64,000 bases of DNA, from NCBI GenBank assembly GCA_018881555.1, contig JACAXG010000064.1, forward strand, positions 2,354,852-2,418,851, written 5' to 3'. Each line of letters begins with the position of its first letter. Position 1 is the first letter of the stretch. The position numbers and the translations under genes are program-made. A model generated the notes under the pieces. That model was not told the origin of the DNA. It saw only the letters and a program-made list of their open reading frames with translations, and made no database searches. Below, in pieces: positions 1-10,992 of the stretch. This DNA comes from Amblyornis subalaris (Eukaryota; Chordata; Aves; Passeriformes; Ptilonorhynchidae).

Positions 1-2123
1 CNGAAGTGGCACCTTTGAGTGACCAAAGCAGAGGCAAATCCTCAAATGCTGCAAACTGGTAATTTATGCCAGTGAAGGCTCTGCTCATGGACATTTTGTG
101 CCATGAAGAGCAATGGTCACTCGCAGGGTCTGGCAAACCTCGGAGGAGTCCCTAATAATGAGGTGAGTGCTGCTTGGCAAACCCAGTTTGTGTCAGCTCC
201 TGTTCAGCTCCACAGCACTGATATGGAAAGGAGCTGGGGAAAGGTCACCCTGGTCTCCTGCAAGAAAGACAAGAAAGAAAGGATAAAAGAGAAAGGGGGA
301 ATTCCCAAAGCTGCCTCGAACAAAGCAGGATTTCACCCAGCTTTTTGGGTTGCCTGTGTTTGATGAGCAAGTGAGACACATCTGAACGGACCTTGCAGCT
401 TATTCCTAAGGACCACAGCGTCATGATTTTTTCTTTTGAAGCCTCTGCATCATTTCCCATCTGTTTGCTTACTCGTGGAGGGAAAAGGCATTCATTATTT
501 ACTTCTCTTTCTGAAATCCTCTTTGTGGACTTGATTTCACATCTTTAAAGCTTCCCTTTATGTCCTGTAGAGCTCCAGACTATTTTATTAATATACATTT
601 TTGCATCTCTTTTGGAAACTTGATCCAAAGTTAAACACAGGTCAGAAATATATAATTTATGAGATGAACATAGCCATCCAGAAATCTAAAATTCCTACTA
701 ATGCAAATCCCAGCCTTGCAGGAACAAGTGTGTGATTCATCCCACTGAGCTGTGGTCAGTACAGCTGTTCTTGCACAGTGATAGGCAGGTTCACATGTCT
801 GAATGCAGGCAAAGAAGCCAGAAGAACACAGATTTGGCCAAGGAGAGAAGTTCCAGTAGATTTTATTGTGAACTACTCCCTCTCCCTGGCTGGAAAGTTG
901 CTTGACTGGAGAGACCTGCACTGTGATACCTTCTGACTTATCTCAGAAAATTTACAGGAGTGGTGCAAAGCCTGTCCTCACACATACAAGAAGGCCAGTA
1001 TTGATCAGTTCAAAAGAAACCTCTGCCTTGATAAAAAATAAAATCAAGAGACAAGATTTTTTTTGTCGACAAAGTCAGTATTCCCATTCCCTTGGTGTCC
1101 TTCTTGTACTGCCTGCAGGCACTGCAGTCCTCCAACAAAGACTGGAGTCCAGGACTGACCTTGTCAGTCGTTAACTCTTTCCCAAGCTGGATTTCTTTTG
1201 TTTGCGTGTTGGAATGCCACATCCTAAAGCTCTAACAATTCATACAAGCAATTGTTCTTGATGAAGCAGTTAAACTTTGCAAATCCCAGAGCCTTCCGTG
1301 TGAATAAGTCAAGATTTTAATTCCAGCCACTGCAGTGAAGCAAAGGCAGTGCACTGAAATCTCCGTTCCCTCCTGGACTCAAAGCCCTGTGGAAACCATG
1401 AGTTCACACAGGCTAGAGATCACCCGGAAAATTAAAATTTCAATGAAGATATAAACAGAAAGCCAAAAAAGTCTGATGTTTTTACTGTCTAGAAAGCAGT
1501 GATATCTCACCAAACTAGCCAAATCCACAGAATGCCATTTGTGAACAGTAATTATCCCAAGATGTTTTTACTCCTCTTGCTGGTGCAGCACAAAAAGCAC
1601 AGAAAGCAAGTGGTGGGATTATGGGAACTCATGGAAATACCCAGGCAAGCTGATGTGGTTGGAGATATCACATCAACAGCTGTCCCTGGGAGGAACCAAA
1701 GCTGCAGTGCTTCAGGCTGACATTCCTGCTGGCTCCTCTTTGACTTTAGGTCTAGGTCTATGGAGGAAGAAGATCTGCCTTTGTGTTTTATCTTAATTTT
1801 CTCTCTGAAATACCACTGGGCTATAATAGTCATCCTAAAATAAATTCAGCTGTGTCTAGAGTCTTTTTTCTATGACAATGTTTTATGGATAAATAAGGTG
1901 CAAAGTCCATTCTTTGGCCTCGAGGACACAGCAGGTTGGCATGTGTATAATTAAACATCCTCCCTTGAAAAGGGCAATTTGGGAGCAGTCCCTGGCTTGT
2001 GCTGCTCCTCAAAGGATATTTAGACATTGCCTGGGAAAGACCTCCTTGAAAGGCTTGAAATTTGCTCCAAGATGGAAGTGGTCCAGTCAGTGATAAATCA
2101 GTGTGTCCTTCTTACCTTTCCAG
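1..2123. other. Non-coding stretch, nothing recognised
   Basis: I see no CR1, LTR or simple-repeat signature here. The open frames are short and lack recognisable domains or convincing splice context. If the putative exon at 2,124 is real, part of this stretch would be its upstream intron. Confidence 0.6.
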
Positions 2124-2242
2124 TGCAGACCACTCTGGCCAAAGGCTTGGATGCAGCACAGGGATGTCTCTGCAGTCAGAGCGGGTCAGGAAGCTATCCA
2201 ACATGTTGGCAAGCTTGTGAGGACAACCTCTGCAACCTCTGA
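2124..2242 (+). CDS. Possible terminal exon of a Ly6/uPAR-like (three-finger) gene
   Basis: A pyrimidine-rich tract ending in CAG (to 2,123) is followed by an open frame to a TGA at 2,240-2,242. An AATAAA lies 50 bp downstream. The translated exon is cysteine-rich in its last 30 residues, with the order C-x-C-x10-C-x3-C-x4-C-N, and it ends CEDNLCNL. A C-x4-C-N ending is the usual C-terminal signature of Ly6/uPAR three-finger domains, which are secreted or GPI-anchored. Here the usual adjacent CC pair is replaced by A-C, which is atypical. The exon would start in phase 1, with one base supplied by an upstream exon. I could not find the earlier exons (signal peptide, first fingers); they may lie outside the window, or this may be a decayed or chance frame. 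No GPI-anchor hydrophobic tail follows, so a secreted form would be expected if the gene is real. Confidence 0.3.
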
Positions 2243-2291
2243 TCCTTGATCTGCATGTCCTGTACTGCCTCTCCTCACTCTTGTCTTGTTA

Positions 2292-2297
2292 AATAAA
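2292..2297 (+). terminator. Candidate poly(A) signal AATAAA
   Basis: A canonical AATAAA lies 50 bp after the stop codon of the putative terminal exon, with a GT-rich stretch (gatctgtgtgtgag) about 15 bp further on. The spacing fits a short 3' UTR. Its meaning depends on whether that exon is real. Confidence 0.3.
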
Positions 2298-2299
2298 TA

Positions 2300-5200
2300 T
2301 TCTGAGCATGGATCTGTGTGTGAGATCTTAGCTCAGCCGGCAGGGTCTCACCTCCCTCTCCCTGCTGCAGGGAAAACAGCACAGAGCCCTGAAATGTGAG
2401 ACAAATAGAGAGTAACCATTGTTTCTGAGCATAAAAGTGCATCTCTCAGAGCCCTGTGGCTTGGCAGTGCCCTGACAGAATGGCTGCTCTGCTGAGGCAG
2501 CTCTGAGATCGAGGTGAAAAAAGCACAGATAATGACTCAGGTCGTGCACACAATTAATCAATACCCTGTTAATCAGGGTGGCTGCCTGTCCCCTTTTCTC
2601 TCCAACACACACACATCCCTGACAGAGTTTCAGGATCTCAGAAACCTACTAAAGAGCCATTTTTATAAAATGAAAAAGGGAGCCATGCCCAGCAATGCTG
2701 CATGAAAAGGCGGATTTGCTGCTGTGGTGATGTTTGTCATCAGAGCAAACAGTTTCTTATGAGTCTGCAGGAACCTTCTGCAACCCCAGGACTGGAATGA
2801 TGAAATTTCTGTGCTCGAATGGGTACTGGGTGCTTATTACACCTCCCTTCTGGCACAAGAAGTACATCAGTGGCATTTGGTCAATCTCAGCACATGTACT
2901 GCCTGAAGACAGGGTTGTGTGAGGAAGTGGGGGGTAAATCTGTGGGCAAGCAAAGCCTGGATAGTTTGTGAACTGTTAAATGAGATGCCCTAAGCCAACT
3001 GTAAATATTGCACTTTTTCCCTTTACACAAGATGCCTTAGGCCAACAACTGCCAAGACTAAGATAGTCCAAGTTATTGGAAGCAATTTTGTGTCATGGAC
3101 ATGTTTTGGACTGAGCTCGTGCTGTTTCCAAAGAAAAGACTCTTCCTTAGATAGATTTCTGTCTTTGACAGGGGTACAAGACATTTCTTAGGTACTCATC
3201 ACACCTCACAACAAAAATAGCATTTTATGAAGCAAGAAAAGCTGTAAAGGCATTTTTTCCAAGGGTATGTTGGCAGTGGTGACTAGGAAAAAAAAGTGTA
3301 AGCTAGGAGTAAAAAAACAGCACAGACTTTGAAGTAGCAGAAAACAAGACATCTTGCTGGTTTTATGGATTTATTTAGCTTACTCTTCCTTTCCCAAATC
3401 ACGTCTCCCTGCTTTTACACCTTCCTTCCATCTCCCAAACCTGACTTTGGGAATCTGAGGTCCTTGGGTGGGGAACCTGGGGCAGAAGGGACTAAGGCAT
3501 TACTGGNACTAACGTGGAGCTGGTGTCATAGTGCCTGGAGACTGTGAGTGATGGAAATGGTGTTGGAGGTACTGGGTCAGTTTGGGAAGAGGAGTCTGAG
3601 GGACTGGCATGACACTGATGGTAAAGGTCAGGGGCTGGGATGATATTGGCCATGCTGAAAGACCAAAAGCTCCCTGTTGGAGGGAAGGGTTGTGTTTGTG
3701 TGTGCACTGAAGGGAAGAGGAGGTGTTGATTACATGGAGTATGGAACAGGGATAACAGGACATGAGAGAGGCTGTATTGGCTGTGTAGTCCTGACTCTGG
3801 CAGTGCCCAGGGTGATAGCAGGTATAAGAACAAGGNAAACAAATATTTCCCCAAATTACTCTCCTGGCATCCAAACACTTGTTGTTCAGAGATTTCCTGA
3901 CCTGGAGTGGTTTCTGTGTATTTTGTGAAACCAGTGGCTCTCTTGGCAGGAACATACCCATGAAAACTCACCACTTCTCAACACCTACAACATCCTGTGG
4001 TGGAGAGTTCCCCAGCTTCCCGATGAACCTCCCTGGGTTTGCTTTGGACTTGCTCCACGGGAGGATTTTGAGCCTATGTNCTATTCTTGCTTTCTTCCTC
4101 TCTCTTATCTCCATTTGATAATAAAGTGCAGNAGTGGGAGAAGAATCTGATGGGACTAAGGAAGGATGTGTTCCTCCAAAAAGTCACAACAGAAGGGCAT
4201 GCCCAGCCAAGCCTTGTCCCTAATCCTTTTTCCCGGAGGGATGAAGGAGTAGAGAGAGAGAGGAAGGAAGGGATGGAGAGGCAGAAAGATGAAAGTCTGG
4301 AAGTACCTATGGATGGAGCAAACTCAGTGTCCCCTCTGTCCCCACTGTGCTCAAGCCATCAGTGAGACCCACAGACAACAGTTCCCTGCAGAGGTTGCAA
4401 TTTTAAAATGGTTTAAATTGCTGGTGACACACTCAATGGAAACAGGGCAGATGACAATGCTGATGGGCTNTCTTAAAGGAGTCCTGCTGGACACTGCCCT
4501 GACAAGGACCACTGTTATCAGTGTCCTCAGGNTTCTTTGGTTAAATAATGAAAGCATGTGCATTTTGGATTTTTCTCTCCTTTGCTTTTTGTTTCCCCTG
4601 TCATTGTTTTATTATGACCACATCCCTCTCCAGCTGCACATTAGCATTCTTCCTCTCTCCAAATCCTCCTCCCTCGTTTCCTGCCCACACTGCTGCCTTT
4701 TCCCACTCTTCCCCAGAGCTGCTTCTCATCACACAGTGAGACAGGAGTGGATACAAGAGTGGAGTCATTGCTCACATTGCAGCACAGCACCGGCAGGACA
4801 ATGACAGCGAGCAGGGCAGATTCCTCCTTGCTGTCTCTCTCTGCTCTGTGGCAGAGCTGTCGTGCTGCCACGGCCTTTTCCAAACTGATATTTACTCATT
4901 TTGCTTTACCTGGCAGCAGAAGCACTGGCCAAGATGTGCTGACTTGAGAAAGAACTGTATGGATGGTGCATCAGAAATAAACCTCTACTGGGATGTGGAT
5001 ATAACAGGAATTTCCATCTTCATTGTGTGTTATGTTGCTTTCCTTGTGCCTCTGGAGTTCTCACTGCCACCCACACATTTATGTGCAAGACACTGCCTGT
5101 AGCTTGATATAAAGGCCTCCAAAGAGAATGGCTGGTCACTGGAAAAGTCATAAAGCCAACATGTTCTCAGCAAGTGATGAGCTGATCCCTGATTGTGGAG

Positions 5201-6190
5201 GTGGTGGTGTTGGAGCAGGAGTGTTGGTGAGGGTTTTCCTGTTCGTGACTGTGAGGCTGCACTGAGATGCTCAACATGAATGCAGTTTAAATTCAGAAAT
5301 TGGAAGTGATCTGCAGTGAAAGGCAAATAATTTGTTTTGCTCCCTTCGCTCGCAGCACATTTTCCCTCTAAATTAGCTGGCATGAGAGTACAGGCACTGA
5401 AAGAGGAGAAGGGAAAGAAAAAAGGCCAGGGGATCCATTTCATCGTGTTTCATACAGGACTGAGTTTCAGCTGATAAAGCAGGAGGGAATCTGCTGTGTG
5501 AGGGGACAGAGCCCTGGCACTCNCACGCAGAGAGCTGAGGGAGCACAGCAGGTCCCTCCCTGGGGATGGGATGTGGGTGCACCCTTCACACATCAGTTCT
5601 GACCTCTTCTGGGAGGCACTCAAACAAGCCCCCGTGGGAGCAGAGAGAGGGGTTTGTTTGCCAGGGAGTGCCTGGAAGGTCAGATGCCAGCAGCCTCCTG
5701 GGATGTCTATCTCAGGGCACGGCCGTGAGAAAATTCTGTCACTGTCAACATTTTCGAAATTAATATCTGATTTTAGGGACTTTTTGNTCATGCTTTACTA
5801 CTCAACAGAAAAGATACCAAAAATTAGGTGATGAAATTCTATGCATTTGCTGGACCTGATTCACTAATATTATGTATGAGAATAATGAGGCTTTTATTTA
5901 GCTCTGTATTGTCTGAGAAATAAAATTCAAAGAAATGCATGAGCATTCCCTTTCCCACTGGCACTGCCTTTCATTCAATACTTTTAAAAACAAAGCCCAG
6001 ACCTAACCATTGCTTGAGGGTACTATGTCCTTTTAAAATGGNGCTCATAGATATTTCTTCTTGTGGGCAGCCCTTAACAGGACATGCTGGTACTTGATGT
6101 TGTGAAAATCCAGTTTGGGACCAGCTCCTGTCCAGGAATGGGCTCTGTAGTATGCACTGCTCTTTCGGGATATTGGGAGTACATAAATGG
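2300..6190. other. Non-coding stretch, no recognised repeat
   Basis: Unremarkable intergenic or intronic sequence. The segment 3,365-4,130 is open in several frames on both strands for 150-160 codons, but the frames overlap each other, contain N bases and show no domain, so I do not call a gene. No CR1 signature was seen until 6,195. Confidence 0.55.
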
Positions 6191-6194
6191 GCTC

Positions 6195-6473
6195 ACAAGA
6201 AGGCTGGAGAGGGACTTTTGGCAAGGGCAGGTAGTGAGAGGACAGGAGGCAATGGCCTTGAGGTGAAGGAGGGCAGGTTTAGATTGGATGTTAGGAAGAA
6301 ATTCTTTACTGTGAGGGTGGTGAGGTCCTGNAACAGNTTGCCCAGAGAATCTCTGTACTACCCATTCCTGGAAGTGTTCAAGGCCAGGTTGGATGGAGCT
6401 CTGAGCAACCTGGTCTGGTGGAAGGCATCCCTGTGCATGGCAGGATATTGGAACTGGATAATCCTGAGATCCT
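6195..6473 (+). mobile_element. CR1 LINE fragment (3' part)
   Basis: Carries the CR1 3'-region landmarks in order: GGCTGGAGAGGGACTTTT, TTAGGAAGAAATTCTTTACT, GAGGGTGGTGAGG, TTGCCCAGAGAA, GTGTTCAAGGCCAGG and GAGCAACCTGGTCT. It is truncated at the 5' end and lacks the terminal octamer repeats. Confidence 0.9.
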
Positions 6474-6682
6474 GGGCATAGCTCCTCAGTTGGCAATTTC
6501 TGCCACAAATTCATTGTTGTGCTGGAACAAGAGCACTGCCATCACCTCTCATCTCTGGGCTTTTCTGGAGAACGTTTCCAGAGCTGTGCTGCTGTGATGT
6601 GGCTGCCAGAAAATGGTCTGAAGTGAGTAGTGTCTTTCACAGCAGGTCAGTTCTAGACCCTCATGCTGATATTGCAAGAATA

Positions 6683-6726
6683 TTTTTTATTATTATTTAT
6701 TATTATTATTTTATTGTTATTATTAT
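6683..6726. repeat. (ATT)n simple repeat
   Basis: Imperfect TTA/ATT tract between two CR1 fragments. Confidence 0.85.
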
Positions 6727-6746
6727 GTGCATGCTAAATCCCTTAA

Positions 6747-6894
6747 AGTGTTCAAGGCCAGGCTGGATGGAGCTCTGAGCAACCTGGTCTAGTGGAAGNT
6801 GTCCCTGTGCATGGCAGGGGGTTNGAACTGGATGATCTTCACGATCCCTTCCAACCCAAACCGCTTTATGATTCAATGGTTTTATGATTTTATG
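6747..6894 (+). mobile_element. CR1 LINE fragment (extreme 3' end)
   Basis: Begins at GTGTTCAAGGCCAGGCTGG and runs through the usual CR1 end (CCCTTCCAACCCAAACC) into a degraded octamer tail (TTTATGATTCAATGG, TTTTATGATTTTATG). It shares the uncommon CTGTGCATGGCAGG variant with the fragment ending at 6,473. Confidence 0.9.
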
Positions 6895-8132
6895 TGATCN
6901 GTAACTATAACCTACTCAGATAAGAATATGAATGGGACCACTGACTTGTGGGCCATTTCAATATATCTATGTTATTTAGCAGGTCACTTCATCAACTTTT
7001 AGCAGCTCAGTGTGTTACAAGATACAGAGGAATATTGAAGCTGTCTCCTTGTTCCATGGAAACGTTAACAAACAGAGCTGTCACCTTAGANCAGCTCACT
7101 GAACCTACTTTTGAAAGCTCTTCTGGTGAGGGCTTACACCTTTCCCTGGGTGAGCTGCTCCAGTGTCTGGCTGCTGGGATAAACAGCTTGCAAACATCTT
7201 GCAAAATTTTCTGTTCTCTTTTCCGCCGGCTCACCCCAGACAGGAGACGTCANGGCTTGATTTAACCCGGGGCAATCACCGATGTACAGCACGAGGCTGA
7301 CAATNACTGCTGGAGCAGGAGCAGATGGGGGGGGCTCTGCTGCTGCCTGACCTTGCTCCCCGCTCGGAGGACACCTGTCACCTGTGACAGTGCTGCTCCT
7401 CCAGCAGTGCTGAGCCGCTCGCCTCTGCTAAATGCTCCCTATTTACTCTCCTGCTCAGAGCAGTGGTTGGCTGGAAAACGTCCAATTTTGTGAGGAACAG
7501 CTGTTACTGTAGAAGTGACAGGCTCTGTTAATCTGAAACAATCTCCAACCTGAGCTGCAGAGCCAAGCACAGGGACCCATCCCGGGGAAACTCTGCTGCC
7601 ACAGATGTGTGATGCATTAAGGCTCTGAGAAAGGCAGAGAGCNTTTGCAGTTTGTCAGGAAAATAGAACAGTTTATGGGAACAAGACCTGCAGTACCAGC
7701 AGCATCCAGGCAGGTCCTTTTGCATCCCATTTTTCGGTTGGGTCCCAGCTTGGTCCTTAAGAGAAGCAAAAAAGTAGACAGAGGGCTTGTGATATCATTT
7801 TGGTGTTGTTACTCTTCCTTCCACGACTCTCAGGAAATTACAGTGGAGCCAAATTTCATCGTGTCAGTGTTTTAAATGGTTTGCTGAAATGGACGTCCTG
7901 GAGGCTCCCTCAGGAAGGGGAGTTACCAGGGTAAAGTGAGCTCACCCTGCACTGGCTGTGCAGTTATCACTCACAGGAACTTTTGACATGTTGCAAGTGA
8001 GGAGAATTGTGTCCACTTAAACTTTCTCCATTCTCCCCCCTCAGTGACGGACCTACAGCTTGTGGAGCTGCAGTAACTCAGACCTGTGTCTCATTTCTGT
8101 GTTTTCCTGGTAGTNTTGCATTGGCAGAGCTG
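6895..8132. other. Non-coding stretch, nothing recognised
   Basis: No repeat or gene signature. The part around 7,310-7,440 is locally GC-richer but is not CpG-rich enough to call an island. Confidence 0.6.
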
Positions 8133-8235
8133 TCACAGAATCATTGAATGGTTTGGGTTGGAAGGGACCTCAAGGATCATCTCATTCCAACCCCCTGCCC
8201 TGGGCTGGGACACCTTCCACTAGACCAGGTTGCTC
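8133..8235 (-). mobile_element. CR1 LINE fragment (extreme 3' end)
   Basis: On the plus strand it shows the reverse-complement end of CR1: TCACAGAATCATTGAATGG, GGTTTGGGTTGGAAGGGACC, then ACCTTCCACTAGACCAGG. Confidence 0.9.
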
Positions 8236-10842
8236 ACTTTGCATTTTTGTAGTTCCNCTTTCCCATGGACTCCATTAAGCTTTAAAAAAAATGAATGAAA
8301 ATAACTTCACCTCACTCTTAATTAGACATTTTTTTCCCTTTTCAGGTTTCTAGGGACAAAAAAAAAAAATCTGNTTTTGTGCAACACATTTGCCTTCNTT
8401 TGNANAGTGCCATGGATGAAAGTCACAGGGACTGGCATTTGTTTTTGCAGCAAGGGTTCAGAGGAGTCTGAGAGCTGTGAGCCCACAGAGAGGTAATAGA
8501 CACAAGAGAGCTGGAAAAACAGCAGCTCTTGCTTAAATTCAGCATCTTCAAAGACCAAGCAAAGGCTGTGATGTGTAAAGCACTGAGGACAGACAGAGGA
8601 GAGCCTGAATTACCCATCTGAGCCCAGCCACATGAACACAAGGAGACAAGAAAAGGGACCAGTTGTGGTAACACAGAGAGAAAACTTGTCCTGGCACCCA
8701 TCTGAGATTTTATGAGGCTTGCATGGGGAATATTTCTCGGACAGTACTTCTAGGACATACTNCTAGGACACCAGCTAGTTTTTTTCTCTCAGTCCTGGCT
8801 GGCAGAGGAAATCACAGACTATAATGTCTTGCCACCTCTCCCAAGCTGTTCTCCAGAGGCAACAGCTTCTTATGTGTTGTGCTGTCCCGTGCTTATGCTT
8901 GCCGAGGTTCCACATCTCTCTGGGTTCCTGCAGGTGTTCCAGTTCTCANAAATTCAGCAATTTTTGCATTCCTGGGGGTGTGTAAACTGACACTGGCAGG
9001 TTATTTCAATTGACTTCCAGCTCCCTGGAAATACAAGAGGCAGAGATTTTGCTCAGGCCTGCCCTTGACTTACCTAAACACTTCCACAAACACTTACCTG
9101 TGTATGTCCAGAGAAGGATTATGGGCTCTTCTGCTGCCAGGACCTCCTGTGCTGTTTCCTCACTTGTTCACCTCCTTGTGATGCCCCAACAATACCTGGA
9201 ATAAAATGGTTGATCCATGTGCTTGTGTTTGCATACACACAGAGNTCAGAACCCCTTCCTACACAAATTAGTGATTTAGAGATCGTTTTGTTTACNTACA
9301 AATTCATTTAAAGAAAACAGCATGGAGAAGAGGCAAGTACTCAGAAGAATAACTTCCTCTAAGTCCTGTCTCGTGTCCTACCAGCATTGCCTTCAACAGC
9401 CCTTTCCTGTTATACAAGCATTTGGTCATTTTATGGCTTCCCTGCCCTTTATGATGTTTTCTTCTACTTGCTGTGGTACAGCACAATCCCTCCTACTCTG
9501 CTCCTCAAGGGATCCATTAGTGCTTCATCTCCCTCTGGACCATGAACTGCAAGTCACACAGAAGATGTCTTAACTTTCCTACCCTAACTCTCAAAAAACT
9601 GCAGGGTNCAATGGTGGTAAAAAGGCAGGACTTGAAGACAAAAATAAATAAAAGCAGCTCATTGAATCAATTGACAGCATTTACAACAAAGTTCAGAAAA
9701 TGTACAGCACACCAAAAAGCAGGCACTTTGAATCCCTAAATTTTGCTGAAAGGCTGCAAAAATGTCTGAGAATTGTAAAAGTGTTTTTGGTTTGTGGATA
9801 GCCTCTCAAGTCACTGCAATTTCCTCATGCTGTAATAATAAAAGCCAGCAAGACTGCTCAGCCCAGCTTTTCAGATCAAATTGATTGACAGGAAGACTAA
9901 TCCCATGGAAAGCACAGAATCTGCCCCATTTTCTTCTCCTGAGACCCTCATGCATGACTGAGTCTCATTTACCTCGGCACAATTTAGTGTAATTACATCT
10001 CTCTACTTTAAGTAGAACTTTTTTTTTCTGGGAAAGGTGTTGAGAAAGATGAGATTGAATGTCTCTGGCAACTGCACTGGGCTTTGGTCTGTACACTATA
10101 GAAAAAATACAAACTTCAGTCTTCTGATTCCTTCACTGTTTCAACTTCCTTCTCTGCACATTTCCGTGTGCAGTAGCAAAGAGATGTCGTTCCTATCTGG
10201 TACTGATTTTCACTCTCTGAATTCAGTTCCTTCTCAGACAGGCATTTTATTCAAATCAATATCAGATCTCATGGAAAAAAAAAACCAAGACTGTTTCTGC
10301 CAGCTGTACTGATGAAGGATAGGAAAGGGAAATTTGGGGTCGGGCAAGCGGAGATGTTGATTCTTTGGTAAATGCATGATAAGATGTTTTCAACAACAAG
10401 AGGAATTGAAATGCACAGTGGAACATTCTCATGCACAATGAGATGTCTCTGATTTTTCCTGTCATCTTGGGAAGCAGCAAAATTCCTGTGGCTGTTTTGG
10501 TTTGTGAAGCAGACGCTGACAAAAATCTATATTTTCCCCAATCCGCATGAGTTGAGTGGTGTATAAATACATATGAAATAATTCANTAACAGCTTCCCAT
10601 CTTATTCCCAAGCTCTGTAAGGCAGCCACAGGAGAGCACGGTGACACCAGCAGGGTGACTGCAGGAAAGATGAGTCAGGAGCAGGTCTTGCACATTCATG
10701 TCCTGTTNCTACTGTCCTTAAGGTTTTCCAGTTTCAGAAGAGCTACAGATTCTCCTGGAGTCCTGATTGCCACCAGGGTCTAAGGCACGTCACAACCCCA
10801 GGGGCAGAGACTTCACAGATGTTTTCTTCATGAAGAAAGTGG
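8236..10842. other. Non-coding stretch, nothing recognised
   Basis: AT-rich, with short A and T homopolymers and scattered N bases. No coding or repeat signature could be supported. Confidence 0.6.
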
Positions 10843-10992
10843 ACCACAGAACCATGGAGGTTGTAAAAGACCTCTAAAACCATCAAGTTCAATTGTTAAC
10901 CCAGCACTGCCCAGCCCACCACTAAACCACGTCCCCAAGTGCCACATCCACGCACCTTTTGAGCACTTCCAAGGACCACTTCCCACTCTTGG
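10843..10992 (-). mobile_element. Old CR1 LINE fragment, divergent subfamily
   Basis: Degraded version of the CR1 end that reads, on the plus strand, GGTTGTAAAAGACCTCTAAA, ATCAAGTTCAATTGTTAACC, AAGTGCCACATCCACGCACC and TTTTGAGCACTTCCAAGG. This is a different subfamily from most copies here. Confidence 0.75.

Noticed and set aside
3492..3974. 160-codon open frame on the minus strand, with 150-codon overlapping frame
   Set aside because: Two frames are open over the same DNA, N bases are translated as unknown, and no domain, signal peptide or splice context is seen. Probably low stop density by composition.
7310..7440. Possible CpG island or promoter
   Set aside because: Locally GC-richer but few CpG dinucleotides and no adjoining exon.
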